64,000 nt of DNA from JANSWY01 sp965267245 (GTDB lineage: Bacteria > Bacteroidota > Bacteroidia > Cytophagales > Cyclobacteriaceae): the NCBI GenBank assembly GCA_965267245.1, contig OZ253939.1, positions 4,464,001-4,528,000 of the forward strand, written 5' to 3'. Positions within the stretch are counted from its first letter, which is position 1; every line of letters starts with the position of its first letter. Below are positions 8,798 to 18,196 of the stretch, piece by piece. The notes under the pieces are model-generated. The model was not told where the DNA came from, did no database searches, and saw nothing but the letters and a program-made list of their open reading frames with translations. A program made the translations under genes and the position numbers.

Positions 8798-11398
8798 TTG
8801 AAGGTATCATTTTATATGCTCTCCATGTTGCTGGTATTTTGGACCAGCGGACCCAATAAACAAGCTTACAAAGCCCTTGTTGAAGGGGATTTTGAAAAGG
8901 TGGAAAGTTTATTGATCAAGTCAATTGAGAAAGATAGCATCAACCCCGGAGCGTACTACATTTTTTCTTTAATGTATGCCACAGACTCATTTCCTGGCTA
9001 TAACCTTGATTCCAGTTACTTATTGATCAATAGAGCTTTGAATCAACTTAAAAAGGTTGATGAGAAACAGGCACGGCGAATAGAGAAACTTGAACTGAGT
9101 GAGGCGGTATTTTCAATTCAAAAGGAGTCTATTCAAAATAGAGCTTTCCTCGCCATTAGTGAAGAGGAAAGTGTAGACAGTTGGAACTATTACCTCAATT
9201 ACTATAGAGATAGCCCTTTGATACCCAGGGCAACTATTATTAGAGATAGTCTTGCTTATAGTCATGCTCAACGCATCCATAAGTGGGAATCCTACAAGTA
9301 TTTTCTTTCGACCTATCCCGATGCTGAACAATATGAGGAGGCTCTAGAGAATTATGAGTGGCTTTTATTTAGAGAAAAGACCGCAGGCAAAAAACTGAAT
9401 GATTTGAAAAAATTCTATAAAGATTTTCCAGGTTCTCCATACAGGGATCGTGTAATCAATGATATCTATAAACAGGAAACTTCTGATAATGAGATTTCGT
9501 CCCATAAGAGATTCATTTCACAATATCCTCAAACTTCTCTGGCAAAGAGATCAAAAAGCATTATTTACCATTTGACGGCTCAAAATGACAGATCCAAACT
9601 ACTCCTGAGTGATTCTTTGAGATTTGCTAATTCCTTAGAAGAGGGCATATGGATTCCATTTTTCCAGGATGAGAAGTATGGTTTTTTGGATACCGAAGGA
9701 GATATTAGGTTATTGCCACAGTTTGAAGCTATTTCTGGCAATTACTTTTGCGAAGGGCTTAATTCTGATTACATAGAATTGATTGACACCGCGAAATTTT
9801 CATCAGGGGGTAGCCTTTATGGAAGAAACGGTAAACTTTTTTTTGAAGGGTTTCATCAGTGTCTGGATCTTGGCTATGGGTATATAGCTTTCGAAGTTTC
9901 AGGTCAATGGGGAGTAACCCATAAATCAGGATTTGAGGTGTTGGATGCTCAATATGATGAGGTGCAGTTAATTGGATCAAACTTTATTGCATTCCTGAAG
10001 GATGATCTTTTTGGAATTGCCACTCTCAATGGAGATGTGATTTTTGAACCCTATTTTGAGGAGATAGAATTCTATGAGGGCTTCATACTATTATACAAAG
10101 AGGATAAACTATCAATTGCAACTGTACAGCAGATTGCGCAATTAGTTACTCAGGATGAAAAGCCGTTTTTGGATTTTTTGTATGAAGATGTAGAGCTTTT
10201 TGATGAAGATTATTTGCTCTGTTATGCTGCAAATGAAGAAGCGTTGCTTGATAGGGACCTGAACGTAATTATTCCATTAGGGAAACAAAATATTTTTTCG
10301 TTTGATGGCGATTGGTACCTCAAAAATGATCAGGGGTACACTGGGTTCAACGAGCAAAAAGAACAGAAAATTGACGAAATATTTGAGGAAATTCAAAGTA
10401 ACAAGCATTGGGTGGCCTCTAAAAAGAATAGCAAGTGGACCCTGTTTTCAAGATCAGTTGGGTTTCAGCCCAGAACAAAACTTGATTCTGTAAAGCTGAT
10501 CAGTGAGAGCATCGTTTATTATAAAGATGATTTGTTCCAAAGACTGTTATTCGGTCGTTCCAGGGAAGTAAGGGTGGAGAGTAATGAAAGAGTAAGACCG
10601 GTTCAGATTGAAGGGTCTTCCAGTGTGAGTGATTTCATGAGCATCATCAGCAATGACGGTTATAGCGTTTATGATCCTACCGGAAATCTAATTTTTAAGT
10701 GGGACGCCAGGAATGTGACTCTGGTGAATGACTCTACATTCATTGTGACTGAGAAAAAGGGTAAAGGACTGATGGGGCGTGATGGGAAATGGATCCTTAG
10801 ACCAAGATACCAATCAATCGATAAAAGTCCCGAAGGATTACTGAACCTATTGGTGGATGGAAAAATTGGAGCATATGATCTGGTACACAGTGTTTACTTG
10901 TCACCGCAGTATGATATTAGTGTGAAAAGATTTTCAAATAAAAAATATGTCGTTTTTGAAGACGGCTTCTATTCTCTCATTGACGAGAATGCAGAGCCTA
11001 TCATTGAGGGTTCTTTTCAGCAACTATTTTCTTTTGATTCCACTACCGCAATTCTAAAGCAAGACGATCTTTGGAAAATTGTCAATGTACAGGAAGGGAA
11101 GGAAAAGCAAGGAAATATCTACAGCGTAGAGGTGCTGAATGGTGTGGGTTCTGAAAAGCTTACCAAGTACAGGGGAGACAAAGGGTATGGACTTTATAGT
11201 ACCATATATGGTGAGTTATTGAAACCTGAATACAATGAAATATTTATCGTCAGGAATGGCGAAGAACCAATTTATTTCGCAGAACGATTTTTATCCGACG
11301 CTGAGCTTTATGTAATCATTTATGTAAATTACAAAGGAGAGAAAATCTGGAGCCAGGCATTTAGGGAGGAAGAATATGCACTGCTGTTTTGTGATTAA
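8798..11398 (+). CDS. WG-repeat protein with N-terminal helical repeats
   Basis: The 866-residue product has a short hydrophobic N-terminus that can act as an export signal. A helical, TPR-like segment follows (about residues 20-265, with repeated phrases such as FLSTYPDAE, FYKDFPGSP and FISQYPQT). From about residue 280 onward come many WG-type repeats (KYGFLDTEG, QWGVTHKSG, KGLMGRDGK, GKIGAYD, KGYGLYS). WG repeats are beta-rich modules common in Bacteroidota surface or periplasmic proteins; their function is not established. The frame opens with TTG at 8798; an ATG at 8816 is an alternative but leaves a poorer signal peptide. It follows the structured repeat region. Confidence 0.75.
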   Translation: MKVSFYMLSMLLVFWTSGPNKQAYKALVEGDFEKVESLLIKSIEKDSINPGAYYIFSLMYATDSFPGYNLDSSYLLINRALNQLKKVDEKQARRIEKLELSEAVFSIQKESIQNRAFLAISEEESVDSWNYYLNYYRDSPLIPRATIIRDSLAYSHAQRIHKWESYKYFLSTYPDAEQYEEALENYEWLLFREKTAGKKLNDLKKFYKDFPGSPYRDRVINDIYKQETSDNEISSHKRFISQYPQTSLAKRSKSIIYHLTAQNDRSKLLLSDSLRFANSLEEGIWIPFFQDEKYGFLDTEGDIRLLPQFEAISGNYFCEGLNSDYIELIDTAKFSSGGSLYGRNGKLFFEGFHQCLDLGYGYIAFEVSGQWGVTHKSGFEVLDAQYDEVQLIGSNFIAFLKDDLFGIATLNGDVIFEPYFEEIEFYEGFILLYKEDKLSIATVQQIAQLVTQDEKPFLDFLYEDVELFDEDYLLCYAANEEALLDRDLNVIIPLGKQNIFSFDGDWYLKNDQGYTGFNEQKEQKIDEIFEEIQSNKHWVASKKNSKWTLFSRSVGFQPRTKLDSVKLISESIVYYKDDLFQRLLFGRSREVRVESNERVRPVQIEGSSSVSDFMSIISNDGYSVYDPTGNLIFKWDARNVTLVNDSTFIVTEKKGKGLMGRDGKWILRPRYQSIDKSPEGLLNLLVDGKIGAYDLVHSVYLSPQYDISVKRFSNKKYVVFEDGFYSLIDENAEPIIEGSFQQLFSFDSTTAILKQDDLWKIVNVQEGKEKQGNIYSVEVLNGVGSEKLTKYRGDKGYGLYSTIYGELLKPEYNEIFIVRNGEEPIYFAERFLSDAELYVIIYVNYKGEKIWSQAFREEEYALLFCD

Positions 11399-11432
11399 GA
11401 ACCAGAACAAGCAGCAAATCGTTTAAATAATC

Positions 11433-11687
11433 ATGAGTAAGGATATATTCAATAAGCTGAACCTACATCAGCGTATAAAAACTTTATACGTTGACGGGCA
11501 GTTTGTGACCGATATCCGTTACTACAAGTACAAGATCAACCTCTATTTGCTAGAAAATTATTTTGTTGAAGTATTCTATCATCACCGGGATGATAGGATT
11601 GAGAAGGTAGAAATACTTGAAGACAAAAGTTCCAGGATGAAGTTTTACATCGATCAAATTAAGTTGCCAAAGGGGCTGCTTTCATAA
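11433..11687 (+). CDS. Small hypothetical protein
   Basis: This 84-residue soluble protein of mixed charge, rich in Tyr and Lys, has no signal peptide or membrane segment. I do not recognise a family. It starts with ATG 34 bases after the WG-repeat gene on the same strand. Its last 34 bases overlap the 3' end of coaE on the opposite strand. The regular composition, with two beta-like stretches (KTLYVDGQFVTDIRYY, YFVEVFYHH), argues for a real gene. Confidence 0.6.
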   Translation: MSKDIFNKLNLHQRIKTLYVDGQFVTDIRYYKYKINLYLLENYFVEVFYHHRDDRIEKVEILEDKSSRMKFYIDQIKLPKGLLS

Positions 11688-12277
11688 TTCCTCAAATCAC
11701 TATCTATAACCATAACTTGTTCAATCACAGATTGAGAGCCATCATTATAGATCACATAATCAGCAAGTGAGATCTTTTCATCTTCAGGCATCTGCTTTGA
11801 TATAATTGCCTCTATATCCTTCCTACTTCTGTGCGGGTCCCTTTTTAATACCCGTTTTATTCTTTCTTCGAGGGGTGTATAAACGGTAATTACCTTGTCC
11901 AGTGATTTGTTGTTTCCTTTCGCTTCAAAAACCAATGCCGCTTCTTTCAGGACATAGGGTGCCGAGAGATGTTTTCCTGCCCAGTTTAGAAAATCTTCTC
12001 CTACTCTGGGGTGTACCAGCTGATTGAGCGTTTCTGTAGCTTTTTGATCTTTGAATGCCTTTGCTAAATGCACTTTATTTAATTGATTTCCATCATAACT
12101 AGACGGACCAAATGCTTCAATAATTTGGGACCTTAGCAATCTATCGTTTATCATAAGGTGTTTGGCACGGTCATCTGCATAATAAACAGGTACTCCCAGC
12201 ATTTTGAAAATATTGGTAACAGTGGTTTTACCGGAACCAATACCCCCAGTAATACCAATAAGCTTAGGCTTATTCAT
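11654..12277 (-). CDS. coaE: Dephospho-CoA kinase
   Basis: CoaE phosphorylates dephospho-CoA, the last step of coenzyme A synthesis, in the cytoplasm. The P-loop GGIGSGKT is at residues 11-18, followed by YYADDRAKH (substrate-binding Asp region) and the lid segment RVLKRDPHR. The length of 207 residues is typical. It overlaps the end of the ybbR gene by 8 bases, so the two are probably translated together, and it is the last gene of the minus-strand run that starts with the DUF1573 gene. Confidence 0.95.
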   Translation of the reverse strand: MNKPKLIGITGGIGSGKTTVTNIFKMLGVPVYYADDRAKHLMINDRLLRSQIIEAFGPSSYDGNQLNKVHLAKAFKDQKATETLNQLVHPRVGEDFLNWAGKHLSAPYVLKEAALVFEAKGNNKSLDKVITVYTPLEERIKRVLKRDPHRSRKDIEAIISKQMPEDEKISLADYVIYNDGSQSVIEQVMVIDSDLRNYESSPFGNLI

Positions 12278-13205
12278 TATAGATCAATTTCATCTGAGAG
12301 GGTTTTACCTCAATTTCTGCTGCATCTTCTGGAAAGTACATCAGCATCAAAGGGACAGTGGAGTCGCCTTCGTTGATCATGGCAAGGTCAGCAGTGATAT
12401 GAAAATCAGAGTAGTTGATATCCTTTACCAGCCGCTCATTGATCCAAAAAGAAACGTTAGCCATACTATCAGCCAGATAGATTTTCCCATCACCTGGAAA
12501 ATTTAAAGTCTCAATCACAACAGGGTGATTGATCAGTTCAAATTCTTCAACGTCAAAGGTTACATTGATGGACCCCGGAATGCTTTTCATGATTTTTTTC
12601 CGCTCAAGTGGTATTTCAATTGATTCTCTGAAATCATCGTCAATGTCGGTTTCATTTAATTTAATGAAATACGGGGACCTTACATTCTCAATCAAACTTG
12701 TAGGACCAATGATCAATGCTGAATCCGGAGATATTACCACCGGGCTTGTGATTTTATAATTTTCCCTGAGATCAATAAAAGTGCTATCCAGGATAAGTTG
12801 TACTTTCTTGTGAGATTCAGGTTCGATATTGATGAACAATGTATCTGTGAGCAGAAAATTTATTTCAAGCTCTTTCAGTTGATTGGAAATGATCGGCATC
12901 AATGAGTTTTTGGTCATGAACTTCACATCAGTTGGATTATCCAGTGTAATCAAAACTGGAGTTGCATTGAACCAAAAAGTATTCTTCAGTAGGTTCCACC
13001 CACCACTCGAAACATCAATTTTAATTTCAGTGGGCAAAGGGTCTACAATAACCAGACTATCCCTGTTAAATTCAAATGCAAGAGGATAGTTGATGATCTT
13101 ATCATAGTTTTTACTTAGGGCATTAAAAAACCAAAAGGTAGTCGCTACTAGGATCGCTAGTACAACTACCTTCAGGTTCTCATTTATACGGACTTGTTGG
13201 CCCAT
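12270..13205 (-). CDS. YbbR/CdaR-like domain protein
   Basis: The product has one N-terminal membrane helix (about residues 10-28) and then YbbR-like beta domains that would lie outside the cytoplasmic membrane. In Firmicutes the related CdaR regulates a diadenylate cyclase; no cyclase gene is visible here, so that role is not implied. The length of 311 residues fits Bacteroidota members. It lies between yajC and coaE, a common Bacteroidota order, with an 8-base overlap into coaE. Confidence 0.85.
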   Translation of the reverse strand: MGQQVRINENLKVVVLAILVATTFWFFNALSKNYDKIINYPLAFEFNRDSLVIVDPLPTEIKIDVSSGGWNLLKNTFWFNATPVLITLDNPTDVKFMTKNSLMPIISNQLKELEINFLLTDTLFINIEPESHKKVQLILDSTFIDLRENYKITSPVVISPDSALIIGPTSLIENVRSPYFIKLNETDIDDDFRESIEIPLERKKIMKSIPGSINVTFDVEEFELINHPVVIETLNFPGDGKIYLADSMANVSFWINERLVKDINYSDFHITADLAMINEGDSTVPLMLMYFPEDAAEIEVKPSQMKLIYNE

Positions 13206-13217
13206 ATTGATTTCTAT

Positions 13218-13544
13218 TTATTTTTTTGCAGGAGCTGGATCGTTCAATTTTCTGGAGGCTTCCTGAGAAATAGATGATTTTTCAATTGTCATCTTAAACC
13301 CTTTGTCAAGTTCTAAAGTTACAGTGGTATCCTCTACTGAAAATATTTTTCCGTGAATTCCTCCCATTGTAACGATTTTGTCTCCCTTTTTTACTTCATC
13401 AATAAATTTACGCTGTTCTTTCTGTTTTTTCTGTTGAGGTCGAATGAAAAATATATAGAATATTAAAATCATTCCACCAATCATGATGAAATTAGGATCT
13501 ATTGGCAATCCGCCTCCTCCCTGCAATAAAATAAAATCTAGCAT
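13218..13544 (-). CDS. yajC: Preprotein translocase subunit YajC
   Basis: YajC is a small accessory subunit of the SecDF-YajC complex in the inner membrane. One TM helix at about residues 19-35 is followed by the conserved FIRPQQKKQKE stretch and the cytoplasmic GDKIVTMGGIHGKI segment. The length of 108 residues is usual. It is 12 bases upstream of the ybbR gene and 22 bases downstream of the DUF1573 gene in the same run. Confidence 0.95.
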   Translation of the reverse strand: MLDFILLQGGGGLPIDPNFIMIGGMILIFYIFFIRPQQKKQKEQRKFIDEVKKGDKIVTMGGIHGKIFSVEDTTVTLELDKGFKMTIEKSSISQEASRKLNDPAPAKK

Positions 13545-13566
13545 CTTTTAATTTAAATATCTAATC

Positions 13567-14094
13567 TTAGCTTGGGTTCTGGTCTTTCTTAGCCACCAAA
13601 GCTGAAATTTTAAGTTTTGTCAATTTAGGATAAGTGTTTGCTGTTATAGAAACAGTTTTGTTATTCACTCCACCTTTTCCTTTACTATTAAATTGAACTT
13701 TGATCTCACCAGTCTCGCCAGGAGCAATTGATTCCTTAGGCCATTCCGGGATAGTACATCCACATGATCCTGTAGCACTTGAAATTACTAATGGCGCCTG
13801 TCCAACATTTGTGAATGTAAATGTGTGGTCTACAACATCACCTTCATTGATGTTACCAAAATCATAAGAATCTTCGTCAAACTTGAATTCCGGAAGCGGA
13901 CCTTCTGGCATTACTTCTGGTTCTGCAGTTTTTGCTGCAGTAGGTTTTACATTTGGGTTTGAAGTTTTTCCTTCAAGTTTTGCAACTTTTCCTTCAAGTT
14001 TTGCAATTCTTGATTCCATCTCCTGATTTGAACAGCCGAACATGATCAAACCTGCAAGAGCAAATAGTAATGTGTTTAATTTTAATGCTTTCAT
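13567..14094 (-). CDS. DUF1573 lipoprotein with N-terminal coiled coil
   Basis: The 175-residue exported protein has a lipobox-like signal with Cys at position 21. Two exact-phase heptads, AKLEGKV and AKLEGKT, follow (coiled coil). A DUF1573 immunoglobulin-like domain covers about residues 75-170 and contains the family phrase SCGCTIPEWP. Its function is unknown. In Bacteroidota it commonly precedes yajC. The heptads are encoded by a 21-base DNA repeat near 13970-14011. A TAnnTTTG box lies upstream at 14129-14136. Confidence 0.88.
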   Translation of the reverse strand: MKALKLNTLLFALAGLIMFGCSNQEMESRIAKLEGKVAKLEGKTSNPNVKPTAAKTAEPEVMPEGPLPEFKFDEDSYDFGNINEGDVVDHTFTFTNVGQAPLVISSATGSCGCTIPEWPKESIAPGETGEIKVQFNSKGKGGVNNKTVSITANTYPKLTKLKISALVAKKDQNPS

Positions 14095-14128
14095 TGGTAT
14101 CTAATTTTGTTTAAAACAACTCGAACAA

Positions 14129-14136
14129 CAAATTTA
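14129..14136 (-). promoter_or_regulatory. -7 promoter box of the DUF1573-yajC-ybbR-coaE operon
   Basis: The minus strand reads TAAATTTG, a full match to the Bacteroidota -7 consensus TAnnTTTG, 34 bases before the start codon. A clear -33 TTTG was not found. Confidence 0.55.
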
Positions 14137-14304
14137 CGAATCACACAGTGATTTGCGTTAATAGTTATGTCTGTTTAACAAGCTGTTAACAATACAGTTC
14201 CATTTAATCGGCACGAAGTTAATGATTTTTATGAAAGTGTCTTAATTAATCTACTTTATGCTAACTTTCTTGAAATTTCTTTCGGCAAACACAGTTTCAA
14301 TTGT

Positions 14305-15057
14305 ATGGGAATTGACATTAATTGTGACATGGGGGAATCCTTTGGGGATGTCATTATTGGTGATGATCAGGGCATCATGCCCTACATTTCAAGTGCAAAT
14401 ATAGCCTGTGGTTTTCACGGAGGAGATCCTGCTGTGATCACCGATACCATAAAATTGGCACTGAAGCACCATGTAGCGATTGGGGCACACCCTTCATATC
14501 CTGATCGCGAGGGATTTGGGAGAGTCGAAATGACCCTTGATAAGCACACCTTTGAATCCATTCTTGTTTATCAAATAGGGGCGATCAAATCAATAGCGGC
14601 GTATCATGGGGGTAGATTGAATCATGTAAAATTACATGGAGCGATGTACCACGCAGTTCATGCTGATACAGAATTGAGTAAAATTTTTGTAGGAGTAGTC
14701 AGGAATATGGACACGGCAATTAAGGTTTACGGTATGAAAGGAACAGTATTGGAAGACATCTGTAAGGCCAATGAAGTTGCCTTTTTCAATGAAGTATTTG
14801 CAGACAGATCTTATGAAGCTAGTGGAAAACTTGTTCCAAGAGATCGACCCCAGGCTGTAATTTCAGATAAAGTGGATATAGCTGAAAGAATGATTAGGGT
14901 GTTGACCGAGAAATCCATAGAGACAGTAAGTAGTGAGCTGATAGAAATGGAAGCTGATACAATTTGCATCCACGGTGATCATCCGGGTGCCGTAGAAGTA
15001 GCTTCGTATTTGAATCAATCTTTACGAGATAATGGCATAACAATTAGCGCTCAATGA
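14305..15057 (+). CDS. pxpA: 5-oxoprolinase subunit A (LamB/YcsF family)
   Basis: PxpA works with PxpB and PxpC in the ATP-dependent opening of 5-oxoproline (pyroglutamate) to glutamate in the cytoplasm. The N-terminal INCDMGESFG motif (residues 5-14) and the ANIACGFHGGDP and GAHPSYPDREGFGR motifs are characteristic. The length of 250 residues is typical. It overlaps pxpB by an ATGA, indicating translational coupling. Confidence 0.95.
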   Translation: MGIDINCDMGESFGDVIIGDDQGIMPYISSANIACGFHGGDPAVITDTIKLALKHHVAIGAHPSYPDREGFGRVEMTLDKHTFESILVYQIGAIKSIAAYHGGRLNHVKLHGAMYHAVHADTELSKIFVGVVRNMDTAIKVYGMKGTVLEDICKANEVAFFNEVFADRSYEASGKLVPRDRPQAVISDKVDIAERMIRVLTEKSIETVSSELIEMEADTICIHGDHPGAVEVASYLNQSLRDNGITISAQ

Positions 15058-15734
15058 CCAACTACCGTGTATCGATATTAACTGAAAAGACTATCCTGAT
15101 TACGCTGAAGGAGGAAATCTCAGCTCAGGTCAATGATGAGATAATCCAAATGGCTTCCTGGATACAAAAAGATTTTTCAGAAAAGGTGGTGGAAGTAGTA
15201 CCCGCTTTTCATTCCTTGTCTTTGGTTTGTTTTCCAGAGGTTGATATTGAAGCCTTTGCTGAGGATTTGAAAAACATAACTCCTAATCCTACTGCAACTG
15301 TCAGTACACCTAAAGTAATTGAGATTCCAGTTTGCTATGATATTTCCCTGGGAATTGACCTACCAATCATTTCAGAATCATTGGAGATTTCGATTGATGA
15401 AATCGTGAACATTCATGAAAAGAATCAATATCGGGTCTTTATGACAGGATTTATGCCTGGATTTCTTTACCTGGGTATCCTTAATGAAAAAATAAGAACG
15501 CCCAGGAGAAAAACACCAAGGAAATATGTACCAGCAGGCTCTGTGGCAATAGCTAATGAACAAACCGGCATTTACAGTGTGGATTCACCAGGTGGCTGGC
15601 ATATTATAGGTCAAACACCAGTGAATATGCTTCATCAATTTATTGAATCTGGTGTCATTGCCCGACAAGGGGATATTATCAAGTTTTCATCGATTGATCT
15701 GGAATCTTTTGAATCACTTAACGTCAATGGGTGA
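15054..15734 (+). CDS. pxpB: 5-oxoprolinase subunit B (KipI family)
   Basis: The 226-residue product is a KipI/PxpB-type protein. It shows the C-terminal cyclophilin-like region with GFMPGFLYLG, RKTPRKYVPAGSVAIA and SPGGWHIIGQTP, which are hallmarks of the family. It partners PxpC to form the ATP-using part of 5-oxoprolinase. It overlaps pxpA by 4 bases and pxpC by 8 bases. Confidence 0.94.
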   Translation: MTNYRVSILTEKTILITLKEEISAQVNDEIIQMASWIQKDFSEKVVEVVPAFHSLSLVCFPEVDIEAFAEDLKNITPNPTATVSTPKVIEIPVCYDISLGIDLPIISESLEISIDEIVNIHEKNQYRVFMTGFMPGFLYLGILNEKIRTPRRKTPRKYVPAGSVAIANEQTGIYSVDSPGGWHIIGQTPVNMLHQFIESGVIARQGDIIKFSSIDLESFESLNVNG

Positions 15735-16656
15735 ATTAAAACTACATATCGAAAAGACCTCCCCCTACACCAGTATTCAGGCTGATTATAGAGTGGGGGA
15801 CTTATCTCTTGGTGTACCTCCCTCCGGTCCCATTGACCCTGTGTCATCCAGAGCGGCTAATTATTTAGTGGGGAATCCTCCATTTAGCCCGTGTATTGAA
15901 ATGATGCTCAATGGTCCCTCCATTAAAGTGACAGGGAATGGAATGATGGCTACAGCCGGAGGAAACATCATTATTAAGAAGAATGATGTACTGATTAATT
16001 CCGGAGAAAGCTTCCAGGTAAACGATGGTGATGAACTGGAGTTCAGTTTTGTTACCAGTCATCGGGCTGCCTACCTGGCTATTAAAGGGGATTGGCAATT
16101 GAATGAAGTATTCGGGAGTACATCATACCTGTCTTCCTCAGATATTGGGAATACAATCATTAAAGAGAATACATTAGTTATCAAAAATGGAGACACCTCT
16201 ACAATCCTGAATAGGGAAGTGCCCAATTTCATGAAAATAGAAATTCCCGAATATTTGACACTCAGGGTATTACCTGGCCCGGAAGAGGATATATTTTCTG
16301 CTGATGAATTGGAGCAGTTCTACACCTATAACTTTTTGGTGGGGCAGGATTCAAATCGTGTTGGTTTCAGGTTAGAATCTCCGGAAAACTTCATTGAGGA
16401 GAAACCACAGCTCATCTCTTCCCCAGTCATGATGGGCGTGGTACAAATGCCTAATAGTGGCCATCCCATAGTCTTGATGAATGACCACCAAACCACAGGA
16501 GGTTATCCCAGAATTGCCAAGGTCATCGACAATGATTTGGCTTATCTGGCCCAAAGTTCAGCGGGTACAAGAATCCGGTTTAGGAAGGTAACAATAGAAA
16601 AAGCCAGGGAAATCCTGGCTAAACGTGAATGTCGTATAGGAGCGTTGTTTGATTAA
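15727..16656 (+). CDS. pxpC: 5-oxoprolinase subunit C (KipA family, biotin-dependent carboxyltransferase-like)
   Basis: This is a KipA/PxpC-type protein, with GDLSLGVPPSGPID near the N-terminus and LRVLPGPEEDIF, SNRVGFRLE and GYPRIAKVI further on. I placed the start at the ATG at 15727 (309 residues) because it gives the expected family N-terminus and an 8-base overlap with pxpB; the frame is open further upstream but that part lies inside pxpB and is not family-like. The 3' end overlaps the convergent YtxH gene by 4 bases. Confidence 0.94.
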   Translation: MGELKLHIEKTSPYTSIQADYRVGDLSLGVPPSGPIDPVSSRAANYLVGNPPFSPCIEMMLNGPSIKVTGNGMMATAGGNIIIKKNDVLINSGESFQVNDGDELEFSFVTSHRAAYLAIKGDWQLNEVFGSTSYLSSSDIGNTIIKENTLVIKNGDTSTILNREVPNFMKIEIPEYLTLRVLPGPEEDIFSADELEQFYTYNFLVGQDSNRVGFRLESPENFIEEKPQLISSPVMMGVVQMPNSGHPIVLMNDHQTTGGYPRIAKVIDNDLAYLAQSSAGTRIRFRKVTIEKAREILAKRECRIGALFD

Positions 16657-16952
16657 TTTGACTTAATCTGGTCAATTAATCCATTTACATCATCAAGTAA
16701 TTTTTCTGCTTTTGTTTTGGCATCATTGATGATCTTTTCTCCTTCAGCCTTTGCCTCGCTTTCTACCAGGTCTTTGCCTGTAACAAGGTCATTAACAATA
16801 TCTTCTAATTTGTTTTTATACTTATCCAGTTGAAAAGATAATTTATCTCTTGTGTTGGTTCCTTTGTCCGGAGCATACAAGATGCCGAATATTCCACCAA
16901 CGATAGCACCGGTTATGAACGCAAAAAATGAATTTCCTCCTGAGTTTGACAT
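16653..16952 (-). CDS. YtxH domain protein
   Basis: The 99-residue protein has a Gly-rich N-terminal membrane segment (about residues 8-26, FFAFITGAIVGGIFGILYAP) and a charged helical tail. This is the usual YtxH layout, found in envelope-stress proteins of unknown mechanism. It is 16 bases downstream of nusB and probably in its transcript. Confidence 0.85.
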   Translation of the reverse strand: MSNSGGNSFFAFITGAIVGGIFGILYAPDKGTNTRDKLSFQLDKYKNKLEDIVNDLVTGKDLVESEAKAEGEKIINDAKTKAEKLLDDVNGLIDQIKSN

Positions 16953-16968
16953 ATGTATAGCTGTGTTT

Positions 16969-18141
16969 TTATTGATTATCTATTAATCCTCTACCACTTT
17001 TCCTAATAACGCCTTCCGAAGTTAATTCGTTTGCCAAAACATCCAAAATTCCGTTGACAAATTGCTTACTTTTTGGCGTACTATATTTTTTCGATAGTTC
17101 AATATACTCATTGATGGACACTTTTACCGGGATACTTGGAAAATTAATCATCTCGGCTAAAGCCATTTTCAAAATGATTCGATCCAAACTGGCCATCCTC
17201 CCAACTTCCCAGTTTTTGGCCTTTTTGGCAATGATGTCTTCAAATTTTTCATCCTCTCCAATTGTCGCTTTGAAAAGCTCCTTGAAAAAGGGCAGATCTT
17301 CTTCCTCGTTCTTATTCAATTCCATCAATTCAAATTTCTCTTCTGAATCCTTTTCAAAGGATTTCAAAGTCTTGTTGATAAGGCTTTTAATGATGGCTTT
17401 ATTTTCTGCCCAATGGAGGTTTTCCTCTTCCAGGAAAAGGCTGGCATTGTCCATTTTGAATGGTACACTTTTCAGCACCAGATTCAGCATTTCAAGGTGG
17501 TCCTCATCTGTGGGAGCAGATTTGGCCTGGTATTCCTTAAAGGTCTCATCATCTTTTCTCAACTCTTTAAACCAACTTGTAAGCTGCTCCCTGTGATTAT
17601 CCCAGGTAATATTCTTTCTGATGACTTCCAGCTCCAATGCTTTGAATTCCTTAAATGCCATTACATAAGGATTTTTGTGGAAGTTGAACTTAGACTTGCC
17701 AGGTTCTGAAGTTTTAGAAACCTGTTTGTCGGCGTTTCTTTTATCTAGTTGGGCAAATTCCTGAGGAATGAGTAATAATTTCAGGTACAGATTATAGAGC
17801 CTGTCCAGCTCATTCAGCATGTTCTTTTGTGTGTGGGATTTGTCTTTGCTGATGAACTCATTATACATTTCAATATGCTCATTGACCGTTTTGATCATCT
17901 CTTCCGGGATGTCTTCAGCACTTTCTACGTGACCATTTTCAAAATTCTCTTCAAATAGCCTTGTAGCTCTTTTTTGTGCTTCCTTTAAGGCGTCTTTGTC
18001 CTGAACCTCCGTTGAATTAAGGTCAGGGAGGTAGCATTCAGCAAGTTTTAACTTCACTACTTCTTTATCGGCTTCTCTGGCCAATTGAAAAGCATAAAGT
18101 GCCTGCATACATTTTACGCGAAGAATCCTTCTGTTGAGCAT
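16969..18141 (-). CDS. nusB: Transcription antitermination protein NusB (long Bacteroidota form)
   Basis: NusB, with NusE, helps antitermination and rRNA synthesis. The C-terminal part (about residues 230-385) is the NusB fold, including WEVGRMASLDRIILKMALAE and PVKVSINEYIELSKKY. The first 230 residues are a helical extension seen in Bacteroidota NusB, giving 390 residues against about 140 in E. coli. It follows leucine dehydrogenase after a hairpin terminator and leads into the YtxH gene. Confidence 0.93.
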   Translation of the reverse strand: MLNRRILRVKCMQALYAFQLAREADKEVVKLKLAECYLPDLNSTEVQDKDALKEAQKRATRLFEENFENGHVESAEDIPEEMIKTVNEHIEMYNEFISKDKSHTQKNMLNELDRLYNLYLKLLLIPQEFAQLDKRNADKQVSKTSEPGKSKFNFHKNPYVMAFKEFKALELEVIRKNITWDNHREQLTSWFKELRKDDETFKEYQAKSAPTDEDHLEMLNLVLKSVPFKMDNASLFLEEENLHWAENKAIIKSLINKTLKSFEKDSEEKFELMELNKNEEEDLPFFKELFKATIGEDEKFEDIIAKKAKNWEVGRMASLDRIILKMALAEMINFPSIPVKVSINEYIELSKKYSTPKSKQFVNGILDVLANELTSEGVIRKSGRGLIDNQ

Positions 18142-18164
18142 ATTTCAAAGAACAAATTAAAATT

Positions 18165-18186
18165 GCTCCCATCCCAGTGTGGGAGC
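18165..18186 (-). terminator. Hairpin between leucine dehydrogenase and nusB
   Basis: A 7-base inverted repeat GCTCCCA/TGGGAGC with an 8-base loop lies 11 bases past the dehydrogenase stop codon. On the minus strand it is followed by AATTTTAATTT, consistent with a weak intrinsic terminator. Confidence 0.6.
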
Positions 18187-18196
18187 ATGAATACTA

